This document shows, piece after piece, positions 15,192-22,573 of a DNA stretch of 33,371 nt. Position numbers and translations under genes: made by a program. Each line of letters begins with the position of its first letter. The stretch's first letter is position 1. Source of the DNA: an uncultured Clostridia bacterium (GTDB taxonomy: Bacteria > Bacillota > Clostridia > Christensenellales > Aristaeellaceae); contig CAMFCQ010000024.1 in assembly GCA_945948915.1 (NCBI GenBank), forward strand, positions 1 through 33,371. Reading direction: 5' to 3'. A model generated the notes under the pieces. The model worked only from the letters and a program-made list of their open reading frames with translations. It made no database searches and was not told the origin of the DNA.

Positions 15192-15238
15192 TTACCCCTG
15201 TTCCTCACCCGTGATGCGCGGGCGGGGAGCAGGGGTAA
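15192..15238. other. Stem-loop after the DUF378 gene, without T-run
   Basis: TTACCCCTG (15192-15200) pairs perfectly with CAGGGGTAA (15230-15238), with partial pairing inside. On the plus strand an A-run follows the stem rather than a T-run, so it is not a standard terminator. It may slow polymerase or protect the 3' end. Confidence 0.5.
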
Positions 15239-15267
15239 AAAAATCCTCAAAACGCAGCAATTCCCCC

Positions 15268-15297
15268 CTGTCATATCCCTTTTCGATGGTGTATAAT
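15268..15297 (+). promoter_or_regulatory. Promoter of cdaAR
   Basis: The -10 box is TATAAT (15292-15297). The best -35 match is CTGTCA (15268-15273), 18 bp upstream, so the -10 is strong and the -35 weak. Confidence 0.55.
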
Positions 15298-15331
15298 AGG
15301 AACATATGATGGTATAAAGGGAGGATAACCT

Positions 15332-16231
15332 GTGGACGCGATTGTCGAGCAATTCTCTGCGGTTCTGTGGAACGTCATCAACAGGCCGAGCGTTGTCGAT
15401 CTCATCGATATCCTCCTGCTCACCCTCATCATCTATGAAATGCTGCTGCATCTCAGGCACACCCGCGTCTCCCAAACGCTCAAGGGCATCATTGTGCTGC
15501 TGCTGGCCACCTGGCTGAGCGATGTGGTCGGCATGCGCACCATCCATGCGCTCCTGTCCTGGGTGATCAACGCGGGGCCGGTGCTGCTGATCATCCTGTT
15601 CCAGCAGGAGATAAGGCGCGTGCTGGAGGAGTTGGGCGCGACCAATCTGTTTGATTCCGCGGCGCGCATGCAGCTGACCAGCAGCACCGATCTGATGATC
15701 GACGAGCTGATTCTGGCGCTGGAGCACATGGCCCGCCGCCGCGTGGGCGCGCTGATCGTCATCGAAAACAAGACGCATCTGAACGATGTCATCGCCACCG
15801 GCACGCGCGTGGACGGCGTGATCTCCCAGCCGCTGCTGGAAAACATCTTTGAGCCGAACACGCCGCTGCATGACGGCGCCGTCATCGTGCGCGGGGACCG
15901 CATCGTCTCCGCCGCGTGCCTTCTGCATCTGTCCGATACGACGGGCGTGGGCCGCGATCTGGGCACGCGCCACCGCGCGGGCCTGGGCATGAGCGAGATT
16001 TCCGACGCGACGGTCTTCATCGTCTCCGAGGAGACGGGCATCATCTCGATGGCCAGGGGCGGCGAGCTGGTTCGTCACCTGGACGAAACCTCCCTGCACA
16101 AGATCCTTCACGAGCTGTACGACAGCGAGGAGAAGGCGCCGAGCCGCCTGAGCCTGAACGTGCCGCTGCTCAATCTCAAGCAAAGGAGGCGGGCCGCACA
16201 TGATGAACAGCAGACCGAAGAAAAGAAATAA
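15332..16231 (+). CDS. cdaA: Diadenylate cyclase CdaA
   Basis: CdaA makes cyclic di-AMP from two ATP at the membrane; c-di-AMP controls potassium and osmolyte uptake and cell-wall balance. The 299-residue protein has three N-terminal membrane helices (about residues 20-100) and a DAC domain. The catalytic motifs DGAVIV (D181, G182, A183) and GTRHRAG (211-217) are intact, and SEETG follows. The GTG start at 15332 has GGGAGGAT about 7 nt upstream. The C-terminal end overlaps cdaR by 32 nt. In many Bacillota glmM follows cdaR; here it does not. Confidence 0.95.
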   Translation: MDAIVEQFSAVLWNVINRPSVVDLIDILLLTLIIYEMLLHLRHTRVSQTLKGIIVLLLATWLSDVVGMRTIHALLSWVINAGPVLLIILFQQEIRRVLEELGATNLFDSAARMQLTSSTDLMIDELILALEHMARRRVGALIVIENKTHLNDVIATGTRVDGVISQPLLENIFEPNTPLHDGAVIVRGDRIVSAACLLHLSDTTGVGRDLGTRHRAGLGMSEISDATVFIVSEETGIISMARGGELVRHLDETSLHKILHELYDSEEKAPSRLSLNVPLLNLKQRRRAAHDEQQTEEKK

Positions 16232-17531
16232 CGCGCCCCGCGGGCCGTTCAAGGGGCTGCGCGGCTTTGTGGCGGGCATCCTCTCGAGCAAGCGCTTTCT
16301 GCTGATCGTCTCGCTGCTGGCCGCGCTGCTGATCTGGAGCGTGCTGGTCGCCTCCGATACGACGCTGACGCGCCCGAAGACCTTCCAGAACGTGGCGGTG
16401 AGCGTCGTTGGTGAAGCGGCGCTCAAGAGCCGCGGCTATATCGTGATGGACGACCTGAACGAGCTGGTCTCCGGCGTGCGCATGACCGTCGAGGTGACGC
16501 AGGCCAATTACAACCGCGTGAGCGGCACGTCCTACAACCCGCACTTTGACCTGACGGACGTGACGGGCGTGGGCGAAAACACGCTGGAAATCGCGTATTC
16601 CTCTCAGATTTACGGCCCGGTCATCGCCTGTGAGCCCTCGACCATCACCGTGAACGTGGAGCGCTACATGACCCGCCGCGTGCCGGTCGTGCTGGAGATG
16701 ACCGGCTTTGCGCCGGAGGACGTGTACCTGGACAGCTACCGCACCGACCCGACGATGCTCTCGGTGTCCGGCCCGCAGTCGCTGGTGACGAGCGTGGCGC
16801 GCGCGGTGGCGAAGCTGGATCTGTCCGCGCTCTCCACGGACCGCGCCAGCGACCGCACGGCGCTTGACGTGGAGCTGCAGGACACATCCGGCGCGGTCAT
16901 CGTGTCGGACAAGCTGGAGATCACGAACCAGACGGTCATCACCGATTCTGTCGTCGTGGATACGGAGGTCGTTCCGGCGGCGCTGGTGCCGCTGGAGCTG
17001 GAGAGCCTGGTGAGCGGCGAGCCCGCAGCGGGCTACGAGCTGGCGGACATCTATGTCGAGCAGGACGCGCTGCGCGTGGCCGCCAAGCAGGATATCCTGG
17101 GCTCGATTGAGTTCATCACGGCCGATCAGCCGCTGGATATCTCGGGCGCGACGAGCAGCGTGAGCGGCTATGCGCGGCTGAAGAAGCTCACCGGCATCGA
17201 GAACACGCTGCCCGGTGAGATCGCCGTGACCGCCGAAATCGCGGAAAAGACGATCGAACGGACGCTGCGCAATGTGGACATCGACGTGGAAGGCGCGGCT
17301 GAAGAGCTGAGCGCGAAGCTCTCCGTCCGGCAGAGCACCGTGCAGCTGACGGGCGCGTACAGCTTCATCGATGCGCTGGAGCGCGAGGACGTGCGCCTGT
17401 TTGTGGACGCGAGCGGCCTGGGCGAAGGCAAGTTTACGCTGCCGGTGCAGATCCGCATCGACAACGCGCAGGAATTCACCTGTGCGCTGAGCGTGCCGGA
17501 GGCGACCGTCACGCTGACGCAGACCAAATGA
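16200..17531 (+). CDS. cdaR: CdaA regulator CdaR (YbbR-domain protein)
   Basis: CdaR binds CdaA and modulates its activity from outside the membrane. The 443-residue product has a basic N-terminus, one membrane segment (about 32-50), then tandem YbbR beta-domains of about 80-90 residues. Each contains a RxVPVxxxxxG-like opening (for example RRVPVVLEMTGFAPEDVYL) and a later VSGPQSLV-type motif. The start ATG at 16200 lies about 10 nt after AAAGGAGGC and inside cdaA; a second ATG follows at 16203. It is the expected partner by position and fold. Confidence 0.9.
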   Translation: MMNSRPKKRNNAPRGPFKGLRGFVAGILSSKRFLLIVSLLAALLIWSVLVASDTTLTRPKTFQNVAVSVVGEAALKSRGYIVMDDLNELVSGVRMTVEVTQANYNRVSGTSYNPHFDLTDVTGVGENTLEIAYSSQIYGPVIACEPSTITVNVERYMTRRVPVVLEMTGFAPEDVYLDSYRTDPTMLSVSGPQSLVTSVARAVAKLDLSALSTDRASDRTALDVELQDTSGAVIVSDKLEITNQTVITDSVVVDTEVVPAALVPLELESLVSGEPAAGYELADIYVEQDALRVAAKQDILGSIEFITADQPLDISGATSSVSGYARLKKLTGIENTLPGEIAVTAEIAEKTIERTLRNVDIDVEGAAEELSAKLSVRQSTVQLTGAYSFIDALEREDVRLFVDASGLGEGKFTLPVQIRIDNAQEFTCALSVPEATVTLTQTK

Positions 17532-17648
17532 CCGGCCTGCTGACGGCGGCGTTCCCGGCAGAGCGCCGCAGATTCCGCCGCCATGCGCGCAAGACCGGTG
17601 CCTTGCGAAAAGGATCTGTATAACGAACACGCGGGCGACAGCCCTTTT

Positions 17649-17677
17649 CCGGCCGCGGATTGCGACCGGATTTTTTA
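17649..17677 (+). terminator. Intrinsic terminator of cdaAR
   Basis: TCCGG (17649-17653) pairs with CCGGA (17667-17671), and an inner CGC pairs with GCG, followed by six T residues (17672-17677). It separates cdaAR from the coiled-coil gene. Confidence 0.75.
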
Positions 17678-17757
17678 CCTTATGTGGCATTGCGCAGGCC
17701 CCTGCTGCGGACATGGAGCGGCGCGCGTATGAACAACGGTGAGGAGTGAGCTGCACG

Positions 17758-18969
17758 ATGGGTACGCTGGCCGATTCCCTGTTTACCGTGCTGATGAGCT
17801 GGGTGCGCGGTCTGGTGAACGCGCTGTGGGCGCTGTTTTCTTCAGATCACACGACGACCCTTGAATTTCTTGGCAGGCACTGGCTGCTGATCGCGGTGGT
17901 CATCATCGCGGCGGGCCTTGTGATCGACTGGATCATCTGGCTGCTGCGCTGGCAGCCGTATCACCTGTGGGCGCAGCGCGCGCGCAGGCTGCTGCGCATT
18001 GAAGAGCCGCAGGAAGAGGAGGAAGACCCGGCGCCCGCCAAGGCGCACGCGGCTGCGATGCCCAGAAAGCGTGATGCCGCGCAGGCGTGGGAAAAAGCCG
18101 ACGAGGTGCCGCTGTACCTGGGCGAGCAGGACGAGCAGGAGGCCATGCAGCGCGCCCAGAGCACGCCGGATGCGTTTGCCTATCCGGGCATGCGCTATGA
18201 CAGCGTTGCCCAGCAGGAGCTGGACGGCACGCGGCGCTACGCTGCGGTGACGCAGGAGGGCCCGGGCGCGGCCGAGGTGGAGCGCCGCAGGGCGGAGATC
18301 GAGGCCTGGCAGCTGCAGATGCAGGAGGAGGCCCGTGCGCGCGCCGAGGCAGAGCGCGCTGAGCAGGAGGCCTACGAGGCGGAGCAGGCGCGGCTGGCGC
18401 AGGAGGCCTATGAGGCGGAGCAGGCGCGGTTGGCGCAGGAGGCCTACGACGCGGAGCAGGCGCGGCTGGCGCAGGAGGCCTACGAGGCGGAGCAGGCGCG
18501 GCTGGCGCAGGAGGAATACGAGCGCCAGATGGAAGAATACGAGCGGCAGAAGGCGCAGTACGAGCGGGAGCTGGCCGAGTATGAGCGGCAGAAGGCCGCA
18601 TATGACGCGGAGATGGCGCGGCAGGCCGCCGCACAGCAGCAGGAGCAGGGTGGAGAGATCGCGCCTGCGCAGGACGCTTCCCGCCGCCGCAGGAACGCCA
18701 AAAGGTCGTACAGCGACTATGTCGAGGGCGAGGATGTTGTGGTTCTGCCGGATGCGCCGCAATGGCCGCAGATGCCGGAGGCGGAGATCGCAGCGCCGGC
18801 AGAGCCTACACAGAAGAAGACCGGCAGCAAGCTGCTGGGCCGCATGGCGAAGATGATCGAGCCGGAGGAGGAGCAGCTCGCCGCGCGTCCGAAGCTGCCG
18901 CCGCGCGTTGACATGCATGACGCGTACAGGACGCCGGCGAAGCCGGGCCGCCGCAATCCCCGCATCTGA
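17758..18969 (+). CDS. Membrane-anchored coiled-coil protein with tandem repeats, unknown function
   Basis: I do not recognise a family. The 403-residue product has an N-terminal amphipathic stretch and one strong membrane helix at about residues 41-65. A charged linker follows, then a long coiled coil (about 175-300). The coiled coil contains four copies of a 12-residue unit EAYEAEQARLAQ (residues 204-251), then degenerate EYERQ units. The C-terminal 100 residues are Pro- and Arg-rich and probably disordered. The start at 17758 is the ATG about 11 nt after AGGAG; a GTG at 17746 overlaps that site and is less likely. The next gene follows after 11 nt, so it is cotranscribed with the PIG-V-like enzyme. 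A scaffold role at the membrane is inference. Confidence 0.7.
   Translation: MGTLADSLFTVLMSWVRGLVNALWALFSSDHTTTLEFLGRHWLLIAVVIIAAGLVIDWIIWLLRWQPYHLWAQRARRLLRIEEPQEEEEDPAPAKAHAAAMPRKRDAAQAWEKADEVPLYLGEQDEQEAMQRAQSTPDAFAYPGMRYDSVAQQELDGTRRYAAVTQEGPGAAEVERRRAEIEAWQLQMQEEARARAEAERAEQEAYEAEQARLAQEAYEAEQARLAQEAYDAEQARLAQEAYEAEQARLAQEEYERQMEEYERQKAQYERELAEYERQKAAYDAEMARQAAAQQQEQGGEIAPAQDASRRRRNAKRSYSDYVEGEDVVVLPDAPQWPQMPEAEIAAPAEPTQKKTGSKLLGRMAKMIEPEEEQLAARPKLPPRVDMHDAYRTPAKPGRRNPRI
18367..18510 (+). repeat. Four tandem 36-bp repeats inside the coiled-coil gene
   Basis: Four adjacent in-frame units at 18367, 18403, 18439 and 18475 each encode EAYEAEQARLAQ, with one unit showing D for E. The DNA is nearly identical between units, so copy number can change by slippage without breaking the frame. 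Confidence 0.9.
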
Positions 18970-18980
18970 GGAGGAGACGA

Positions 18981-20252
18981 ATGAACGACTCCCTGATGCG
19001 GACGCTGGAGACTGCGGCGGCGGCTCTGTCGCTGCTGCTGATGGGCGCGTGCGGCGTGGAGCTGGCGCTGCGCCTTGTCCGCGTGCTGCGCGGGCAGGAG
19101 AAGGCGGACGGCCTGACACAAAGGAGGAAAACCGCGCCGGCGTCGGCGCTGCTGACGGCGGCGGGCATCTGCCTGCTCTCGCGGCTGGCGCTGTACCTGT
19201 TGGCGTATGCGATGTACCGTCTGCTGGGCGTGGGGAGCGACGGTCTGCTCACCTCCCTGACGCCGCTGTGGACGCACTGGGACACGCGCCACTATATCGG
19301 CATCGCCGCGGAGGGCTACACAGCCGTGGGCGACGAGCGGCTGCGGCTGGTGTTCTTTCCGTTGTACCCGCTGCTGATGCGCCTTCTCTCGCCGATGACA
19401 GGCGGGAACCTGCTTTATGCCGGGATGCTGGTGTCGCTATTGTGCAGCGCGGCTGCGGCGGCGATGGTGTACGATCTCTCATATCTGCACTTTGGCAGGG
19501 AGACGGCGCGGCGAAGCGCGGCGTACTTCCTGTTCAGCCCGCTGAGCGTGTTCCTGTGCTGCGCGTACACGGAGGCGCTGTTCATCTGCCTGACGTTGGC
19601 GGCTGTGTGCCTGCTGCGGCGAGGTCATCCGTGGCCGGCGGCGCTGTGCGGCGCATTCAGCGCGCTCACGCGCATGCCGGGTGTGATCGTCGCGGGATTG
19701 TTCATGCTCTTCTATCTGGGAAAAATCCCCCAAAAACGGGCGAATGCCCGCGCGCTGCTTTCGTGCGCCGGGCAGGTGCTGCTGGTCTTTTCGGGCCTGT
19801 TTGTATACTGGATCATCAATGATTTGGTGACAGGCGATCCGCTGATGTACATGACCTACCAGCGGGAGAACTGGTTCCAGCGGCCCGGCACGTTCTGGGG
19901 CTCGACGGCCAACACCATGCACTACTTCCTTTCCAGCGTGGGCGAGAGCGACTGGCTGTGGACCTGGGGCTTTCAGCTGCTGTGCATGCTGGGCATCTAT
20001 CTGCTGCTGGCCTTTGGCGCGGGGCGCATCCCGTTTGATCTGGCGGCGTACAGCTTCGTGTACACGGCGGTCGTGCTCTCGCCGACGTGGCTGCTCTCCG
20101 GCGCGCGGTATCTCTACGCGCTGTGCGCGCTGCCGATGCTGCTTGCGCGCATGCGCATCGGAGGAAAGGGACACGCGCTGCTGCTCGCGCTCTCGGGCGC
20201 GCTGCTCGTCGTCTGGACGTTCGGCTTTACGATTGCCATTCAGGTGCTGTAA
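18981..20252 (+). CDS. PIG-V-like GT-C mannosyltransferase family protein
   Basis: This 423-residue polytopic protein has about ten hydrophobic segments. The family mark is HWDTRHYIGIAAEGY (W100, D101, H104, Y105), followed by FFPLYP (125-130), SPLSVFLCCAYTEALF and a late SGARYLYALCALPMLLA. This matches the bacterial relatives of GPI mannosyltransferase 2 (PIG-V). They use lipid-linked sugar donors on the outer side of the membrane, with the early Asp as probable catalytic residue. The start at 18981 follows GAGGAGGAG. The acceptor is unknown. It is the first of four GT-C enzymes in this window. Confidence 0.82.
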   Translation: MNDSLMRTLETAAAALSLLLMGACGVELALRLVRVLRGQEKADGLTQRRKTAPASALLTAAGICLLSRLALYLLAYAMYRLLGVGSDGLLTSLTPLWTHWDTRHYIGIAAEGYTAVGDERLRLVFFPLYPLLMRLLSPMTGGNLLYAGMLVSLLCSAAAAAMVYDLSYLHFGRETARRSAAYFLFSPLSVFLCCAYTEALFICLTLAAVCLLRRGHPWPAALCGAFSALTRMPGVIVAGLFMLFYLGKIPQKRANARALLSCAGQVLLVFSGLFVYWIINDLVTGDPLMYMTYQRENWFQRPGTFWGSTANTMHYFLSSVGESDWLWTWGFQLLCMLGIYLLLAFGAGRIPFDLAAYSFVYTAVVLSPTWLLSGARYLYALCALPMLLARMRIGGKGHALLLALSGALLVVWTFGFTIAIQVL

Positions 20253-20272
20253 TGATCATTTCCCCCCCTTCC

Positions 20273-20289
20273 GGCGAACGAAGTTCGCC
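20273..20289. other. Hairpin with GAA loop upstream of R3
   Basis: GGCGAAC (20273-20279) and GTTCGCC (20283-20289) pair perfectly around GAA. The design equals the GAA-loop hairpin of the full repeats at R4 and R7, so it may be a displaced part of copy R3. Confidence 0.5.
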
Positions 20290-20312
20290 CTTCGCAGACT
20301 GTCATGGAGCCG

Positions 20313-20373
20313 CCGCGAAGCGAAGAAGGGTCAAGGGACTGCGTCCCTTGCGGGGTTTGGGCGGCAGCCCAAA
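20313..20373 (+). repeat. Structured intergenic repeat, copy R3 (core only, abuts a ribosome site)
   Basis: It shows GCGAAGCGAAGAAGGG, hairpin CAAGGGAC-TGC-GTCCCTTG and hairpin TTTGGGC-GGCA-GCCCAAA. Both stems differ from R2 by paired changes. The second hairpin ends at 20373, and the AGAGGTG site of the next gene begins 2 nt later. Confidence 0.8.
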
Positions 20374-20385
20374 AAGAGGTGCTCA

Positions 20386-21318
20386 ATGATTCACGTGGTT
20401 TGCCCGAATCCCGCCATCGACAAGCTCTATGCGATCGACGGCTTTGCGCCGGGCGAGGATTATCCCGGACAAAGGCCGGTCGTGCGCTTTGGCGGCAAGG
20501 GCGTCAATGTGGCGCGCGTGCTCAGCCAGCTCGGTGCGGCTGTGCGTCTGTATGCGTTCATGGGCGAGGAGAGCGAGACGGGCTTTCGGCGCGAGATGGA
20601 AAAGCGCTGTGCCTGCGTGTTTGTCGCCGTGCCTGGCGCATGCCGCACGACCGTCAACATCATCGACCGGAAGAGCGGCCGGGAGACCGTGATCACCGAG
20701 CGCGGCCCGGAGGTCACGGACGCACATGTGCGCCTGCTTTTGCAGGCGCTTGAGGACAGCGTGCAGCCGGGCGACCTTGTGTGCTGCTCCGGCTCGATCA
20801 TCGCGGGCGCGCCGAAGGAGCTTTACGCGGCCATCAGCCGCCTGAGCGCGAAAAGGGGCGCGAAATGCGCGCTGGACTGCAATGCAAAAACGCTGCCGCC
20901 GTCCCTGGAGGGCGCAGCGTATGCGCTGGGCAAGCCCAATGAGCGCGAGCTGTGCGCACTGCTGGGCGCGGCACGCACGCAGGAGCCGGGGGAGATTGCC
21001 GGGCTTGCCGGAAGGCTCATGCCGCCGTATGAGACGCTGCTCATCTCCATGGGCGCGCAGGGCGGCGTGTGGGCCGGGCCGGGCGGCGCGTACCTGGCGC
21101 GCGTGCCCGAAAGGCCGGTCGTCTCCACGGTGGGCAGCGGCGATGCGGCGTTTGCCGGCGCGCTGCACGCGATGGCGCAGGGCATGGACGCGGCGGATGC
21201 GCTGCGGCTGGCGATGGCCTGCGGCGTGGCCAACGCAATGCTGGGCGAGGTGGGCAGCGTGCGCCTGCAGGACGTGCGCGATACGATGCAGGAGATCGCC
21301 GTCACGGCGATTGAATAA
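20386..21318 (+). CDS. PfkB-family sugar-phosphate kinase (1-phosphofructokinase / tagatose-6-phosphate kinase type)
   Basis: This 310-residue cytosolic kinase phosphorylates a ketohexose phosphate using ATP. The N-terminal signature GGKGVNVARVLSQLG and the C-terminal ATP-site motif TVGSGDAAFAGA, with catalytic base D253, are both intact. Opening with VVCPNPAIDKLY is typical of FruK and LacC. Substrate cannot be set from motifs; no fructose PTS or tagatose genes are adjacent. The start at 20386 is set by AGAGGTG 4 nt upstream, right after repeat R3. The dehydrogenase downstream follows after 13 nt, so the pair is an operon. Confidence 0.87.
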   Translation: MIHVVCPNPAIDKLYAIDGFAPGEDYPGQRPVVRFGGKGVNVARVLSQLGAAVRLYAFMGEESETGFRREMEKRCACVFVAVPGACRTTVNIIDRKSGRETVITERGPEVTDAHVRLLLQALEDSVQPGDLVCCSGSIIAGAPKELYAAISRLSAKRGAKCALDCNAKTLPPSLEGAAYALGKPNERELCALLGAARTQEPGEIAGLAGRLMPPYETLLISMGAQGGVWAGPGGAYLARVPERPVVSTVGSGDAAFAGALHAMAQGMDAADALRLAMACGVANAMLGEVGSVRLQDVRDTMQEIAVTAIE

Positions 21319-21331
21319 AGGAGGAAAAGCG

Positions 21332-22342
21332 ATGATCCATGTGCAGTATGAAGAAGCCGTCCGTCAGATGACCCGCGGCCTTGAGCGCTATTTGAACCCG
21401 CAGGACGCGAAGCGGTTTGCGGAGATCTTTGCGGGCAATTCTCTGGATGGCGTGTACAGCCACGGCATGAACCGCTATCCGCGCTATCTGGCCGACATGG
21501 AGAACGGCCTGTGCGACGCGAGGGTGACGCAGGCGGAGCGTGTCTCCGGACTGGGCGGCCTGGAGGTGTGGGACGCGCACTTCGGCGTGGGCCCGCTGAT
21601 CGCGCAGCAGATGGCCGAGCGCGCCATTGAGCTGGCGAAGACGCACGGCATCGCCTGCGTGGCGCTGCGCAACAACAGCCACTGGCTGCGCGCGGGCCGC
21701 TACGGCCTGATGATGGCGGACGCGGGCATGATGGGCCTGTGCATGACCAATACCTGCATGAACCTCGTCGCCTACGGCGCGAAGGAGCCGTCCACCGGCA
21801 ACAACCCGATCACCATCGCCATCCCGCGCAAGGCGGGCAGCCTGGTGATGGACATGGCGGTGAGCCAGTACGCGTTCGGCAAGCTGGAGATCATGGCGCA
21901 GGAGGGCGGCATGCTCGACACGCCCTGCGGCTACGACACGGAAGGCAACCTGACCTGCGATCCCAAGAAGATCGTTGAGAGCGGCCTGATGACGCCGATG
22001 GCGCTGTGGAAGGGCAGCGCGCTGTCGATCATGATCGACCTGATGGTCTCCATGCTCTCCCTGGGCCGCACGTCGCTTGAGATCGGCACGCCGGCAGATG
22101 GCGAGAAGGGCATGAGCCAGATGTTCGTGTGCATGAACCCCGCGGCGGTGGTCGATATGGACAAGGCCGAGGAGCAGATGGAGAAGAGCATCGCGTTCCT
22201 CAACGCCCTGGAGCCCAAGGACGGCGTGCACGGCGTGCACGCGCCGGGCGAGAACCTCAAAAGGACCCGCGCGCGCAACATGGAGCGCGGCATCCCGGTC
22301 ACCGAGGATACCTGGCAGAAGATCGAGAACGCGGCGAAGTAA
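21332..22342 (+). CDS. Ldh2/malate dehydrogenase-family oxidoreductase, close to 2,3-diketo-L-gulonate reductase (YiaK/DlgD)
   Basis: This 336-residue NAD(P)H-dependent reductase belongs to the Ldh_2 family. VYSHGMNRYPRYL, with H44, aligns with the catalytic histidine region of YiaK. LGGLEVWDAHFGVG, LRNNSHWLRAG, AYGAKEPSTGNNPITIAIP and a late WKGSALSIMIDL also follow YiaK closely. That enzyme reduces 2,3-diketo-L-gulonate to 3-keto-L-gulonate in ascorbate or lyxose breakdown. The start at 21332 has AAAGGAGG 8 nt upstream. With the PfkB kinase it suggests a small module for an oxidised sugar acid or its phosphate; the true substrate is uncertain. Confidence 0.85.
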   Translation: MIHVQYEEAVRQMTRGLERYLNPQDAKRFAEIFAGNSLDGVYSHGMNRYPRYLADMENGLCDARVTQAERVSGLGGLEVWDAHFGVGPLIAQQMAERAIELAKTHGIACVALRNNSHWLRAGRYGLMMADAGMMGLCMTNTCMNLVAYGAKEPSTGNNPITIAIPRKAGSLVMDMAVSQYAFGKLEIMAQEGGMLDTPCGYDTEGNLTCDPKKIVESGLMTPMALWKGSALSIMIDLMVSMLSLGRTSLEIGTPADGEKGMSQMFVCMNPAAVVDMDKAEEQMEKSIAFLNALEPKDGVHGVHAPGENLKRTRARNMERGIPVTEDTWQKIENAAK

Positions 22343-22371
22343 TCCTGTTTTCTGATAGAAGCGAGCTGTAA

Positions 22372-22508
22372 GCGCGAAGCGAAGAAGGGAGTCTGAGGGA
22401 CTGTGTCCCTCAGGCAGGTTTGGGCGGCAGCCCAACGTATCCCCATATGGCGAAGCCATTCAGGCAAAGCAGTCAGGGAGCGAAGCGTTGCCTGACGTGC
22501 TTAGCACA
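22372..22508 (+). repeat. Structured intergenic repeat, copy R4 (full length)
   Basis: Five hairpins can be drawn in order: CTGAGGGAC/GTCCCTCAG, TTGGGC-GGCA-GCCCAA, ATGGC-GAA-GCCAT, GTCAGG/CCTGAC and GTGC-TTA-GCAC. It begins 29 nt after the dehydrogenase stop, in the same direction, and lies before the terminator at 22548. It is nearly identical to R6 over about 135 bp. Confidence 0.85.
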
Positions 22509-22547
22509 TGGCTGGGTCTATTTGAAAACTGTATAAGGTTCATATAG

Positions 22548-22573
22548 AAGGCCTTCCTGCGGGACGGCCTTTT
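22548..22573. terminator. Terminator shared by convergent genes
   Basis: AAGGCC (22548-22553) and GGCCTT (22566-22571) pair around an inner CC/GG step, followed by T residues on the plus side. It abuts the stop codon of the minus-strand RelA/SpoT-domain gene and can serve both directions. Confidence 0.7.

Noticed and set aside
15192-15238. Intrinsic terminator after the DUF378 gene
   Set aside because: The stem is good, but an A-run rather than a T-run follows on the plus strand, so it is listed only as a stem-loop.
18367-18510. Tandem 36-bp units as a CRISPR array
   Set aside because: Units are contiguous without spacers, stay in frame and encode a coiled-coil repeat.
22343-22467. Peptide encoded on the minus strand of the repeats, with the stretch LGCRPNLPEG and SDSLLRFA in several copies
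   Set aside because: The frame recurs because the repeat DNA recurs. There is no ribosome site, the ends vary, and stem covariation explains the conservation better than coding. A check against spurious-ORF collections would settle it.
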